Shown in pieces: positions 55,240-64,000 of a stretch of DNA of 64,000 bases. Source of the DNA: Oegoconia quadripuncta (lineage: Eukaryota > Arthropoda > Insecta > Lepidoptera > Autostichidae); contig OX438747.1 of NCBI GenBank assembly GCA_949316235.1, positions 4,340,501-4,404,500 on the forward strand. The letters are read 5' to 3'. Position 1 is the stretch's first letter. The number at the start of each line of letters is the position of its first letter. The notes under the pieces are model-generated. The model searched no databases and was not told where the DNA came from. It worked only from the letters and a program-made list of their open reading frames with translations. Position numbers and translations under genes: made by a program.

Positions 55240-55985
55240 TTTTTCACATAGACACGGTTTCCTTTTAAATGGTATCGTTTATACGGAAATGGTGTTTGAA
55301 AAAGGCCTTACACGCTGTACTGCGGCTTTTCCAGCCTAAAAATCTCCCTATTAACAATTCCGTGTGGTACAGCGCGTAGATACGTCTTAACAAAATGCAC
55401 CTTTGCATACCTACATACTGTATTAACAAGGTTAACACTCCATAGAATAAGTTTTCTATAATATAACGTGCGTAAAACCTAAGCTATGTATTTACGAATG
55501 CTCTTTTGAATTCAATATGCTTTTTGAGTAGGTACCTAACTTAAATTCCTGACATAACTAACTTATTTTTTTGTACAGTTTTGGCCAGATATAGGCCATC
55601 TGTCACATAGATGCCTATTGGAATAATATCCTAATTTCTTTTGTGGTGTGTTATACCGGCTATGAATGCCTGCTGCAGATTCCCAGGTTTAGGGCAAGTA
55701 ATTCATAATAATAGCTTTATTTTATTGACATAATGTTATTAAGTTGTTATAAAAATTTGACTAGTCTTCTTAGGTTTTCGTTAGCAAGGTACCTATGTTA
55801 TAGTTAATAAATATAATTTTAAGTATTTACACAATTCCGCAATAACTATTGCAGTCATAAATAAGTTTAACTGTAAAAAGAACGTGATATGTATTTTAGT
55901 GAAATTACAAAAAATGCTAAATATTTATTTAGAGCTGTGTTTTATTTTACTATAAGTACCTACATTAAGTTATCTACGTGTATAC
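55240..55985. other. Intergenic stretch, nothing recognised
   Basis: AT-rich, with no gene or repeat end found. Confidence 0.4.
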
Positions 55986-55989
55986 TCGT

Positions 55990-56235
55990 ATCGCCCCGTA
56001 GCACTCGTAGCAACATTTTCGATTAGCGAAGTTAGCAACGGATGGCGCTGTCAGTTCTTGTGTGACCACTACTGGCGTTTCTTTACTTGGGAGGTTCAAA
56101 TTGAAGACAGTCGTTAAGTCGATGGTGGCCATTGTTTGACCACTAGAGACTGACGTCTGTCTGACTGTCCAGCAATCCGCACTTAGTCCTCCTGGTGAAT
56201 TACAGCCCGTACCCCAATAGTGGGTTCAGAAGGAT
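55990..56235 (+). mobile_element. SINE-C, diverged copy
   Basis: The 5S-like head is decayed (attagcgaagttagcaacgg). The body is recognisable: 'gacagtcgttaagtcgatgg', 'ctgtccagcaatccgcactt', 'gtaccccaatagtggg'. The frame on the other strand at 56226-56426 is not a gene. Confidence 0.6.
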
Positions 56236-56709
56236 GTCAATGTAGGTACACGGTAAAAGGGTATCCTTTGGTGGTACCAACCATAAAGCTCTTCAGAACA
56301 CTCCCAAGCCGGATTTAGGTATCCTCGTAAGCTCCCCATTTTGTCTTCTACCAGATGTAATGCTATAATTAATACAAGTGTGCAGATAATGTACATAAGA
56401 GGAACGGAATATTGCGTACAATACAATGGAGATGTTACACTAAATACAATGGAGATTACACAAACTTAAACTTACAAATTTATCCACACAGTGAAATAAT
56501 AAAAAAATTGTAAGTGCTAACATTACCACTCATTTAGACCTGAAAATTAATGAGGGATTTTCTTATGTCGGAAACAAGGAAACACTATTTTGCTAAAGTC
56601 TATTAATTATGTGATGCACAATGATTATGTGTGGTTGCATGCAAGAAGATTGCAATGTGAGGCCAGATGATAACTTAAAATAATATATAATAGTGCCGAT
56701 CCAGACAAA

Positions 56710-56880
56710 ACAACTGTGTTAAAGCTAAATATCTTCGAAACGCCTTAACCGATTCGAGTGTAATCTTAAATATAACAAAAGTTAAAAAACAATCGTAAGA
56801 TATCATTGAAATACCCCAAAAACCTGTGTTAAAGTTAATATCTTCGAAAGGCTTAACCGATATCCATCAAATATGGCTGG
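56710..56880. mobile_element. Repeat K with an internal duplication
   Basis: 'ctgtgttaaagctaaatatc' 'ttcgaaacgccttaaccga' is repeated about 118 bp later as 'ctgtgttaaagttaatatct' 'tcgaaaggcttaaccga'. The same unit occurs singly at 25820-25960. No coding capacity. Confidence 0.5.
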
Positions 56881-57002
56881 TGTAGTGGCTGGTAAGCCTG
56901 ACTGCAGTACTAAAAGATCGCGGGTTCGAATCCCCTCAGAAGCATGTTTGTATTATTTGGACATATTGAGTACCCAAAGTTATGGATATTTTTCATTTAA
57001 CT
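56875..57002 (+). mobile_element. SINE-B, sense
   Basis: 'tggctggtgtagtggctggt' gives the A-box region and 'gatcgcgggttcgaatcccc' a good B box. It ends 'gttatggatatttttcattt', truncated relative to the copy at 17128. Confidence 0.7.
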
Positions 57003-57085
57003 AGATGAGTTTTATTATTGTAAGGAAAATTAGGGCAAATTATATAAGTGAAATAGAAGATATTGGCATAGGTAGGTAGGTATTT
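57003..57085. mobile_element. MITE-H, left-arm fragment
   Basis: 'agatgagttttattattgta' 'aggaaaa' ... 'gaagatattggcataggtag' matches the left arm of 49667-49908. Confidence 0.6.
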
Positions 57086-57149
57086 TATATATTTTTATGT
57101 GATTCGTAGGGTTCCTATAATGCGAAATTTATTTGGAGCTCACTTTTTC

Positions 57150-57235
57150 TGATTTACTTCATAATAAGCACTGGCTGTATCCACTTAGATCCCTTTGCCT
57201 TCTCCGAGAGGAGTGAATTAAAATGAAAAAAAAAT
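57150..57235 (+). mobile_element. 3' end of a poly(A) retroposon, first copy
   Basis: 'tagatccctttgccttctcc' 'gagaggagtgaattaaaatg' and an A-run of about 9 match the 3' end of the element at 57260-57657. 5' truncated. Confidence 0.6.
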
Positions 57236-57245
57236 TGTCAGTTTC

Positions 57246-57259
57246 GATACTGTCAGTGG
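57246..57259. repeat. 14-bp target-site duplication, left
   Basis: 'gatactgtcagtgg' is repeated exactly at 57658-57671, bracketing the retroposon. Confidence 0.85.
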
Positions 57260-57657
57260 GGCTTTTTGGCGGGAACTCGGCGAGTGAAGTAGCATTTTTC
57301 TTTATAAGTCTTATAATTTGTGCATTCTAACTTTTGAAGCTTAATAATGGCAGAATATTGTGCAGCAACCGTTAGTGATAGTGTACAAGTGAAGGGAAGT
57401 GTAAATTAAAGTGCGTAACGGAGCTTTCGGGTTCCCACAAGAAGCCGCCAAAATCTTTTGTAAAGCATTCTGCCACTTTACTGAAGAATGACTTGACCGT
57501 GACTAGACTCTGTATACGCCAAGTATACGACGAATTACTTGTTTTGACTGAGACTGACTTACAAACTGAAGAAATAAGAGAAATAAGACATGGCTGTTAT
57601 GGGCTAGATCCCTTTGCCTTCTCCTAAAGGAGAGAATTAAACCAAAAAAAAAAAAAA
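57260..57657 (+). mobile_element. Poly(A)-tailed retroposon with exact 14-bp target duplication
   Basis: The insert begins 'ggctttttggcgggaactcg' and ends 'agaattaaacc' plus an A-run of about 15. Exact copies of gatactgtcagtgg flank it. A 3' stem (tctcc-taaa-ggaga) precedes the tail. Neither tRNA nor 5S promoter boxes are evident, so it is either an unusual SINE or a processed transcript. A 20-codon frame (MAEYCAATVSDS...) starts at about 57347 but is short. The element ends about 150 bp upstream of the zinc-finger start codon and may form part of that gene's leader or promoter. Confidence 0.8.
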
Positions 57658-57671
57658 GATACTGTCAGTGG
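57658..57671. repeat. 14-bp target-site duplication, right
   Basis: 'gatactgtcagtgg', identical to 57246-57259. Confidence 0.85.
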
Positions 57672-57823
57672 TTTTTGTTTTGCGTAAGTTTGTGATTGTG
57701 ATTCTGAATTTCTTATTAGGTCGTTACATATTTTTGGCTTCGATATTCTAACAAATAAACAGTAAGAGGTCTGCTAAATATGTAGGTATTTACTGAGCAA
57801 TTTTTTGTCTGCTAATATTAACA

Positions 57824-59260
57824 ATGGATGAAGACAAAAAAAGTGTCATCTGCCGTGTGTGTTTGGGCTCTGTTCAGAAAAAATGTATGTCGTTGTTCGA
57901 GACCTACAAGGATTTTTTGATTTTCAACCACATTAATATAATAGCAAACATCGAGATAAAAGAAGATGATGGTTTGCCCGATAAAATATGTCCCAGTTGC
58001 CTGCTAGAGCTTGAGACATCAATCAACTTCAAGCAAAAGTGTGAAAGTTCAAATATTATTTTACACACAACAGCATTGATTCAATCAGACTTGATTGCAC
58101 TGGACCTCAAAGACGTCATTGTAAAGAAAGAAGAGCCTCACGATGAGATACCGTTCTTGGACCCAGATGCGCAATTTTTCGATACCGATGTATCCGACGA
58201 AGAAGACACGAAGCCATTAATTAATAAGATAGACTTAGGGCTACGAAAAAGCAGAGCGATAGATCTCCAACTGCAGTGTAACGATTGCGGAGATCTCTTC
58301 AAGAGTAAGTGTAAACTTAGAGTTCATTGGAAAAAGATACACTTACCCCAGTCACTGATCTGCCAGAATTGTAAGCGGACATTCAAAACATTCAAAGCAT
58401 ATAACAGACATCAAACAAGTAAGAGACAAAGTTGTATCAATGCTTCTAACTTTCGTATTGAGGGACAAGGGAAAAATAGACATTTTTATTGTAAAGAGTG
58501 CGAGTATAAGTCCTTTCGTATTAAAGATATGATAACACATTGGGTGGTGCACACTGGAGATAGACCATATAAATGTGATCTCTGTGATAAGTCCTGCACA
58601 CAGCTGTCGTCACTCGAAGCCCATAAAGAATCAGCACATAATAAGATTAAAGTTGAAATTACTTGCCATTTTTGTGGGAAAATAATTAAAGGCCGTAACC
58701 GAATTTATAGACACCTCAAAAGACACACCGAAAAAGGACGTCCTTGTCCAATTTGCCAGAAAATTTTGAAGAACACAAGTTCATTGCGTGTTCACATGCA
58801 GAGGCATAGCGGGGTTAAGTCCTTTACATGCGAAAAATGTGCCCATACATTCTATTCGTCTTCTGAGCTTGCTAACCATAAACGCCTTGTGCATAATAAA
58901 GGTAAATATTGGTATAAATGTGAGCTGTGCGATTTCAAATCACATAGAAATGAATCTGTTAAGAAACACAAAAAGAAACATACTGACAGTAACATGCCTT
59001 GTACAGTATGTGGAATGTTCTTTGAGAATGCCCAGAAATTAATACTGCACCAGCGACGTCATTTTGAAGAGAAGAGATACCCATGTCCACATTGTGAGAT
59101 GAAGTTCTTTCGAAGGGATTCAGTTGGTAAACATGTGCGGGCTAAACACAGGTGTACAATGGTTATTAATCAAAGACCTGGACTTAGTGTTAAGCAGGAG
59201 AATCCTGTAGTGAACCAATTTGACGAAGCATTGGAAAGAGTAACTCCTGATAATCATTAA
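57824..59260 (+). CDS. ZAD-type C2H2 zinc-finger protein, ten fingers
   Basis: The frame is intact, 478 residues in a single exon. The ATG context (aacaATGGAT) suits insect initiation, and the protein begins directly with the ZAD: C10, C13, C56 and C59 form its zinc site. An acidic linker (about 103-130) follows. C2H2 fingers are at about 152-173, 223-243, 251-272, 281-301, 308-328, 336-357, 366-386, 393-413 and 421-442. Finger 2 (180-204) is a variant with Cys as last ligand. Only the linker after finger 3 is close to the classical form (HTGDRPYKC). V-K-Q-E at 456-459 fits the SUMO consensus. ZAD domains dimerise and ZAD-C2H2 proteins are insect DNA-binding regulators, often expanded by lineage, so one-to-one orthology is unlikely. 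Target genes cannot be read from the sequence. Confidence 0.96.
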   Translation: MDEDKKSVICRVCLGSVQKKCMSLFETYKDFLIFNHINIIANIEIKEDDGLPDKICPSCLLELETSINFKQKCESSNIILHTTALIQSDLIALDLKDVIVKKEEPHDEIPFLDPDAQFFDTDVSDEEDTKPLINKIDLGLRKSRAIDLQLQCNDCGDLFKSKCKLRVHWKKIHLPQSLICQNCKRTFKTFKAYNRHQTSKRQSCINASNFRIEGQGKNRHFYCKECEYKSFRIKDMITHWVVHTGDRPYKCDLCDKSCTQLSSLEAHKESAHNKIKVEITCHFCGKIIKGRNRIYRHLKRHTEKGRPCPICQKILKNTSSLRVHMQRHSGVKSFTCEKCAHTFYSSSELANHKRLVHNKGKYWYKCELCDFKSHRNESVKKHKKKHTDSNMPCTVCGMFFENAQKLILHQRRHFEEKRYPCPHCEMKFFRRDSVGKHVRAKHRCTMVINQRPGLSVKQENPVVNQFDEALERVTPDNH

Positions 59261-59666
59261 GCTATTGTTAAAACTGCATATTAGCATATATTCTATAGGT
59301 TTGTGGTTCAACCAAAGACATTACAATAGATAGACAACTGATACGTTATCCGTCAGTTATACCATTAGCCTGTACATTCCGTAGTACAACTGTCACTGTC
59401 ATAGGCATCTTGATCTCATAAAAATACATACAGTGGTTGATAATATTGTAAATGTCTTTGGGAACCACTTTACGGTTTGTGCAATTGTTTGTTCCTAATT
59501 GCTATAGGACTGAAGTCTGAAGTCATGCCAATTTGTGTGAAGCTGGATACGAAGAATAGTACAAGCTGGTTTATATTAATTTTAAAATGTCTTCAATTTA
59601 GATAATGTTTTTGTTTTACAGGTTACAAATTATTTTTTTTTGTTATCTATCATACATTTTCAGCAT

Positions 59667-59672
59667 AATAAA
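59667..59672 (+). promoter_or_regulatory. Candidate polyadenylation signal of the zinc-finger gene
   Basis: AATAAA in 'cagcataataaattctg', about 405 bp after the stop. No closer canonical signal was noticed. Confidence 0.35.
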
Positions 59673-59674
59673 TT

Positions 59675-60200
59675 CTGCCAATGACAACATAGGACGAATA
59701 GTCATTGCAAAGAATGACAGGTTTTTAGAAAAACAAATCTATATGGCAGTACTATGGCAGGGTTTGAAATTATTTTTGGTACACTAGTTTAAGAAATCTG
59801 CTATTTAAAGCAAAGTTTTAAACAGCAAATAGCAGCTAACCTGTCAGCGAAATGATGATACTGATATGAGTAATCAATTACATCGAATCGGGTCAGAACT
59901 AGCCAGACTACTTCCTCATAGTTCAGCCCAGGCAATGGTTTTTCCAGTGCTACAGACCTGGAAAAGATCTCAAACTAACTTTCATTGCCTGCTGGACCTT
60001 CATATCACCAATCACAACTGGGTGAATAAGTAACCTATTTGTCAAACGGTTATTACATTGATAGTCATTAAGATAATAAATAGGATCAAACTCAAACCCT
60101 AATCAATTTTCAATCAATTGGTATTTACTGCCCACAAAAAATCTTTGTGCTCAACACGTTTGGCTCGTAACTTACAACAAATACTTATGTAATTTGTAAC
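59675..60200. other. Intergenic stretch, nothing recognised
   Basis: A short inverted pair near 59790-59835 ('gaaatctgctatttaaagca' and 'aacagcaaatagcagc') is the only structure seen. Confidence 0.4.
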
Positions 60201-60205
60201 ACTTA

Positions 60206-60350
60206 GGTCCGTATTACTAAAACAATGTCACTATCCACATTCACTTAAGTTGGTACTTGCAATACTCTTGGTATTTGAAACAGAATCAAAAATCATAGTA
60301 TTGTGAGTGAGTTTTAATCTCAATCTTCAGATTGTTTTATTAATACGGCC
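60206..60350. mobile_element. MITE-G, diverged copy
   Basis: Left 'ggtccgtattactaaaacaa' after TTA; right 'attgttttattaatacggcc'. The inner 'ttgagtg/cact' symmetry is decayed. Confidence 0.65.
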
Positions 60351-60354
60351 CATA

Positions 60355-61004
60355 GAGTCAACAGCAATCCATAGCCAATTATTAGTCTTTAATACCTACA
60401 CTTTTATTCAAGAATTGAGATACATCTATATGATGCACACTACCCGCTAGTACTCCTGTGCACGCAATTCTGTGCCAATGACTGATAAGTACCAATAAGT
60501 GAGACCTCATTCCTTGTACCAAGACACCAGCTGGATAGGGCTAATCATCAATGCTGACAATCTTCTCTGTGTCTTCTATATTTGAGTTCTTTGGAGTGTC
60601 ACAAGTGTTACCTCAGCAAGTGAGGTGCTTCCTTGTTGGTCTTTGGTATAAAAAAAGCATCGCCTATTGGAATATCCGTCCTTACATTTGTTTCTTTTTT
60701 TTGCATCCTGCTCCTGCCTGCATTCAATCGATTGTGGGTATGAGCTGGCATCCAACATCGCTTATGGTGTCTTTATGTAACTCAACCCTGAGGGCGACGT
60801 GGTGAGGGTCTCGCCATTTCCGTCCGCATGCGACTTAAGTCTGTTGGTGCAGGCTGTTCTAAAGACTGGCGAGTGGTAGAATTTGTGTACAGTTATACAT
60901 AATTCAACCGCCAAAAATTTACAAAACAACCGACTTCCCTATGATCCGTTCTATATCTCCGTCGTCCATCATCAGATCTTCACCCAATTTGCCGGTATAT
61001 ACAG
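60355..61004. other. Intergenic stretch, nothing recognised
   Basis: Frames at 60551-60805 and on the other strand lack domain features. Confidence 0.35.
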
Positions 61005-61857
61005 GGTGAATTTGAATTCGTGTAATTCCCATTAACTGGTGGCTCTACTCCTGATTACGAACAACTTTCCCCAAGGAACCATGGTCGATGTTGATGATTA
61101 AGTGGACTGTTTGTGCGAACAATAACCGAAAAGGGCGGAGTTTTAATTTAATAAAACGAATTGCTTGGAGAAAGGAGACTCACCAGGGTGCTTGATCCCT
61201 CCCTCCAACGAAGATCTCCACAGAGCTGGAAGGTACCTTCAGCTCTCTCTTTGAAGGCCAGCTGGACTTACCTCGAGATCGCCTATGTTACCTTTCTCCT
61301 GGGAGATTGTATGGGTTCGAAGCTAGGGTTGAGCAGACTTCAGCAGCAATTCGTGGCGAAAGGTGGTAACGACAAATATACTTTTCAGAAGGAACTTCTA
61401 CGAAAACCGACAAGCTGTGAGACCGCTGTGGTGAAAACCGCCGATTCACTCACGCGATTCAAAAAATGAACTTCTATTATATTTTACCCTATTTTTAAAG
61501 TAAGTTGAGTGTTGCCAACTTCGAACCATTATACTATATCGAACAATACTAAATTGGACAGTCGAATTAGATCAACTATTTTTAGATTACCCATTAAAAC
61601 TATTATGAAACCACCTTTAGTATGGAAGTCCAATAATATTTGGTTGGTGACTCCACGCCTGATTACGAACAACTTTCCACTAGGAACCATAGACGAATTC
61701 AACCGAAAATTATATTACTAAAGGTGGTTTCAGAATGGTCAATACTTTGAAAATCTAAAACTTTTTGATCGAATTCGACTATGGTTCATTGGGGAAAGTT
61801 GTTCGTAATCAAGAGTGACGTCACCAGTTAATGGGAATTACACGAATTCAAATTCAC
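61005..61857. mobile_element. MITE-E copies enclosing a GC-richer insert
   Basis: 61005-61095 is a MITE-E left end (gggtgaatttgaattcgtgt). 61640-61857 is most of another copy, running from 'ttggtgactccacgcctgat' to the right end 'acgaattcaaattcaccc'. About 545 bp of different sequence lies between, with a 102-codon frame at 61161-61469 of higher G+C. That frame has no recognised domain. It could be a captured host fragment or part of another element. Confidence 0.6.
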
Positions 61858-61924
61858 CCTTACGCGATGTCTTCATCAATTCGTAACCGACTGATTATTA
61901 TTTTTTTTTGTTTGAGGTATACCA

Positions 61925-62010
61925 TTCTGAAACCATCTTTAGCATGAAAGTCCAACAATTTTCGGCTGAATTCGGGCTATTGTCCTAGTGGAAAGTTGTG
62001 AAAAATGTGT
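61925..62010. mobile_element. MITE-E inner fragment
   Basis: 'accattctgaaaccatcttt' 'agcatgaaagtccaacaatt' and 'cctagtggaaagttgtg' match the middle of MITE-E in the opposite orientation to the preceding copy. Confidence 0.55.
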
Positions 62011-62014
62011 CTTC

Positions 62015-62940
62015 CATTCATTCTTTAAATTAAAACATTGTAGCCTAGAGCACGATTCTTTGTCACATCAAATACATGATTGATATTCAACTAATCATGA
62101 AGCAGTTGGTACAGTCGAGATCCCGGGTGAGGACTACCTCGTGTTTGAGAAAATTTAATATAATTGTCAAGTTGGTTTCCTTGTTCATCCGCGTTCATTC
62201 CTGTGGAATACCGTTCCCATACTTTTAGAATGTCTGCCGGAAGCGTCGACTCCATCATATAGGGTACAACATTGTTGCGTATTTATCGCTCGTAATCCCC
62301 ATACTCTTTAGTGCGCGTGGTTGGGTCGATAACTTGTCGTATAGCGGTGTGAGCGACAGTTGGTATTAGCCCCTAACCTACGATATAATCAAAGTTAGTA
62401 ACTCTCCACTATACAAGCTGTTAAAGAAGTACCCGGAAATTTTAAAGCTAGATTCAGGATCGAGTTTAGTATACAGGAAAAATATTTAAACAAATCCTTA
62501 GTTTAACATTCTTAGTTAAAAAAATATGTATTAACAAACATGCAATTTAAATCACATTTACGGCGCAGTTTTTATTCAAACAATGAAGGAACGCATGGTT
62601 ACTGTACGAGCTAGCAGGCAGGCACTGCAGACATCAACCGTGCGACGACATGCCATACGAGCTTGAGAGCTTTTAACTTTTAACACAGTTATTTGGTGTA
62701 TTTAGATGACATGATAGTCTTTCGGAGTTTTCTAATGGGACATTTTGCATCCCATCGCTATTCCGTACACAGGTAAAATACAAACAGACATTTATTGGGA
62801 AGTGATCTGACGGCGCTACTGACAATTCTACGGACGGATACGAGGGCCTATTCCAGTATCGGTTAAAAAGTGAAGATCTGATAATCCGGATATAGAGAAC
62901 GGGACCTTACTGGAGTCAGTCGTTTGCCAATTTTAGCGGT
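62015..62940. other. Intergenic stretch, nothing recognised
   Basis: No supported gene. 62670-62720 contains a scrap of repeat K (ttaacacagttatttggtgt). Confidence 0.4.
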
Positions 62941-62946
62941 TCATCT

Positions 62947-63131
62947 ACTGTGTGCGAAGTGTGAGTTTTATTTTTAACTTTACCATCGCGTTAGCGTTTA
63001 CGAAAAAAGTCCCTATGAAAAAAAATCGTTTTGCAAACTATCCGCTAGCAGCGCACATTTCTCCATACAAATCGTCACGTAAACGCGATAGTAAAGTTAA
63101 GTCAAAACAACACACACACTCCGCCCTCAGT
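62947..63131. mobile_element. MITE-F, second copy
   Basis: Left end 'actgtgtgcgaagtgtgagt', right end 'cactccgccctcagt'. The arms 'aactttaccatcgcgttagc' and 'aaacgcgatagtaaagtt' pair. The core 'atgaaaaaaaatcgttttgc' is nearly identical to 28562-28760. The 77-codon frame across it is a by-product. Confidence 0.75.
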
Positions 63132-63134
63132 GCA

Positions 63135-63445
63135 TTTCTAAAAAAATGCTCGCGCTCAAATAACTTTAATAAATTTACTATTTAGTGTTGTTGTATAAGC
63201 AATACTTGTTGTTTTCTTAATTTGCGGAAGCGTGCATAAAAATGACATCCATCATCGAGCGAGACTTATGTTTGTGAAGCTATTCCAGAGTATTATTTAA
63301 GATTTATAGATATACTATTAATTATACTTCTGTTAAACTTAAGTATGTATGCATGAGTGATGGTATCAGTCATTGATTTCAATACTGATTGATTAAACTA
63401 TTTTGTTGTTACCTACTAGCTACATTTTATTTAAGTACATCGTCT
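63135..63445. other. Intergenic stretch, nothing recognised
   Basis: AT-rich sequence between MITE-F and the tandem array. Confidence 0.4.
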
Positions 63446-63446
63446 T

Positions 63447-64000
63447 TACTACTGGAAGGTTATAAAGGCCATAATCCAAAACCCAGACCCAGTGCGGTGG
63501 GTGGTGGTGGTGGTGGGATTTTGTAATCTGACGGTAGGTCATCTGAATGTTTTCAATGCCATCGACTTTTAACGACTGCTGGAAGGTATTATTGGCCATA
63601 ATCCACCACCCAAAACCAGTGTGGATTAGTGGATTTCTGTAATCTGACGGGCACCAAAATGTTTTCAAAGCCGTCCCTGTATGCCATCGACTTCTACTAC
63701 AACTTAGAGCGCAAGCGCAATAGAGCGACAGCGGCAAGCCTCCTACAACTTAGAGCGATTTGAGTGAGAAAAAGTCGCGCGCGACATAGTCTCAGTTTCT
63801 TGCAGCTGATTGGCTGTCGCTTGACAGCTGTCAACTTGCACGCCAATCGGCTTTGAGAGATGTAGACTATCTCGCACGCGACTTTATGTCACTCGAATCG
63901 CGCTAAGTTGTAGCCCTGCTGGAAGGTATATATATTATATATAGAGACCATAATCCACCACCCACAACCAGTGCGGATGCGGAATGAATAATTTTCTGCT
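63447..64000. repeat. Tandem array of units of about 126 bp, SINE-C-like, reaching the window edge
   Basis: Three unit starts are visible: 'ctactggaaggttataaagg' (63447), 'ctgctggaaggtattattgg' (63575) and 'ctgctggaaggtatatatat' (63917). Each is followed by 'ccataatccaccacccaaaa' or a variant. The units share 'tctgtaatctgacggg' and 'tgccatcgacttct'. They resemble the SINE-C body in reverse (cataatccaccacgc ... gcggattggtagattt). A MITE at 63743-63913 is inserted between units 2 and 3. The array continues past the window. Confidence 0.65.
63743..63913. mobile_element. MITE-L, 171-bp near-complete palindrome
   Basis: The left half 'ctacaacttagagcgatttg' ... 'aaaagtcgcgcgcgacatag' is the near reverse complement of the right half '...cgcacgcgactttatgtcac' 'tcgaatcgcgctaagttgtag'. 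The centre is 'ttgacagctgtcaa'. The end sequence 'ctacaacttagagcg' also occurs about 46 bp upstream (63697), suggesting a partial duplication or two insertions. Confidence 0.75.

Noticed and set aside
1..64000. A novel multi-gene system (defence, biosynthetic or otherwise)
   Set aside because: Only two unrelated host genes and transposon genes could be supported; no clustered accessory genes are present.

Overview
This window looks like nuclear DNA from a moth or butterfly (Lepidoptera). It is AT-rich and gene-poor and is crowded with short transposon copies. Several repeat types resemble ones familiar from lepidopteran genomes: tRNA-derived SINEs, Lep1-like non-autonomous Helitron pieces, RTE- and CR1/Jockey-type LINE tails, and many palindromic MITEs. 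One gene encodes a ZAD-type C2H2 zinc-finger protein, a family typical of insects. The organism call is inferred from repeat and gene types; no species can be named.

Only two host genes can be supported, both on the + strand. The first is a split gene running from about 42.65 to 52.46 kb. Six exons join in consistent phase to give the last 339 residues of a type I membrane protein: a linker, a region resembling the end of a CUB domain, one LDL-receptor class A module, one transmembrane helix and a cytoplasmic tail with two PPxY motifs. Its 5' exons were not found. The second is a single-exon ZAD plus ten-finger C2H2 protein of 478 residues at 57.8-59.3 kb, probably a DNA-binding transcriptional regulator. 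Nothing in the sequence suggests that the two work together.

Two mobile elements retain long coding frames. At 3.0-4.6 kb is a 5'-truncated non-LTR retrotransposon whose reverse transcriptase frame is open to its natural 3' end. At 31.38-32.66 kb is a complete mariner: 1,282 bp, near-identical terminal repeats, TA target duplication and an uninterrupted 357-residue transposase with the D,D34D triad.

Layout. 0-8 kb: MITE, SINE-A copies, the LINE, 5S-like and tRNA-derived SINEs. 8-17 kb: Lep1-like pieces, a 125-bp foldback, a decayed RTE LINE. 17-31 kb: mostly unassigned AT-rich DNA with a 776-bp inverted-repeat element, a 5S-rRNA-derived SINE and a MITE/SINE cluster at 28 kb. 31-37.5 kb: mariner nested in a SINE, LINE tails, a GC-rich MITE and a well-preserved SINE-A. 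37.5-42.6 kb: few features. 42.6-52.5 kb: the LDLa gene with repeat-filled introns. 52.5-57.8 kb: LINE and MITE copies, then a poly(A) retroposon with a 14-bp target duplication 150 bp upstream of the zinc-finger start codon. 59.3-64 kb: further MITEs and a roughly 126-bp tandem array at the right edge.

I found no novel multi-gene system. The more distinctive signals are nested insertions whose target sites can be reconstructed, a 5S-derived SINE family, a precursor-miRNA-sized hairpin at 49.5 kb, and the LDLa/PPxY membrane gene.
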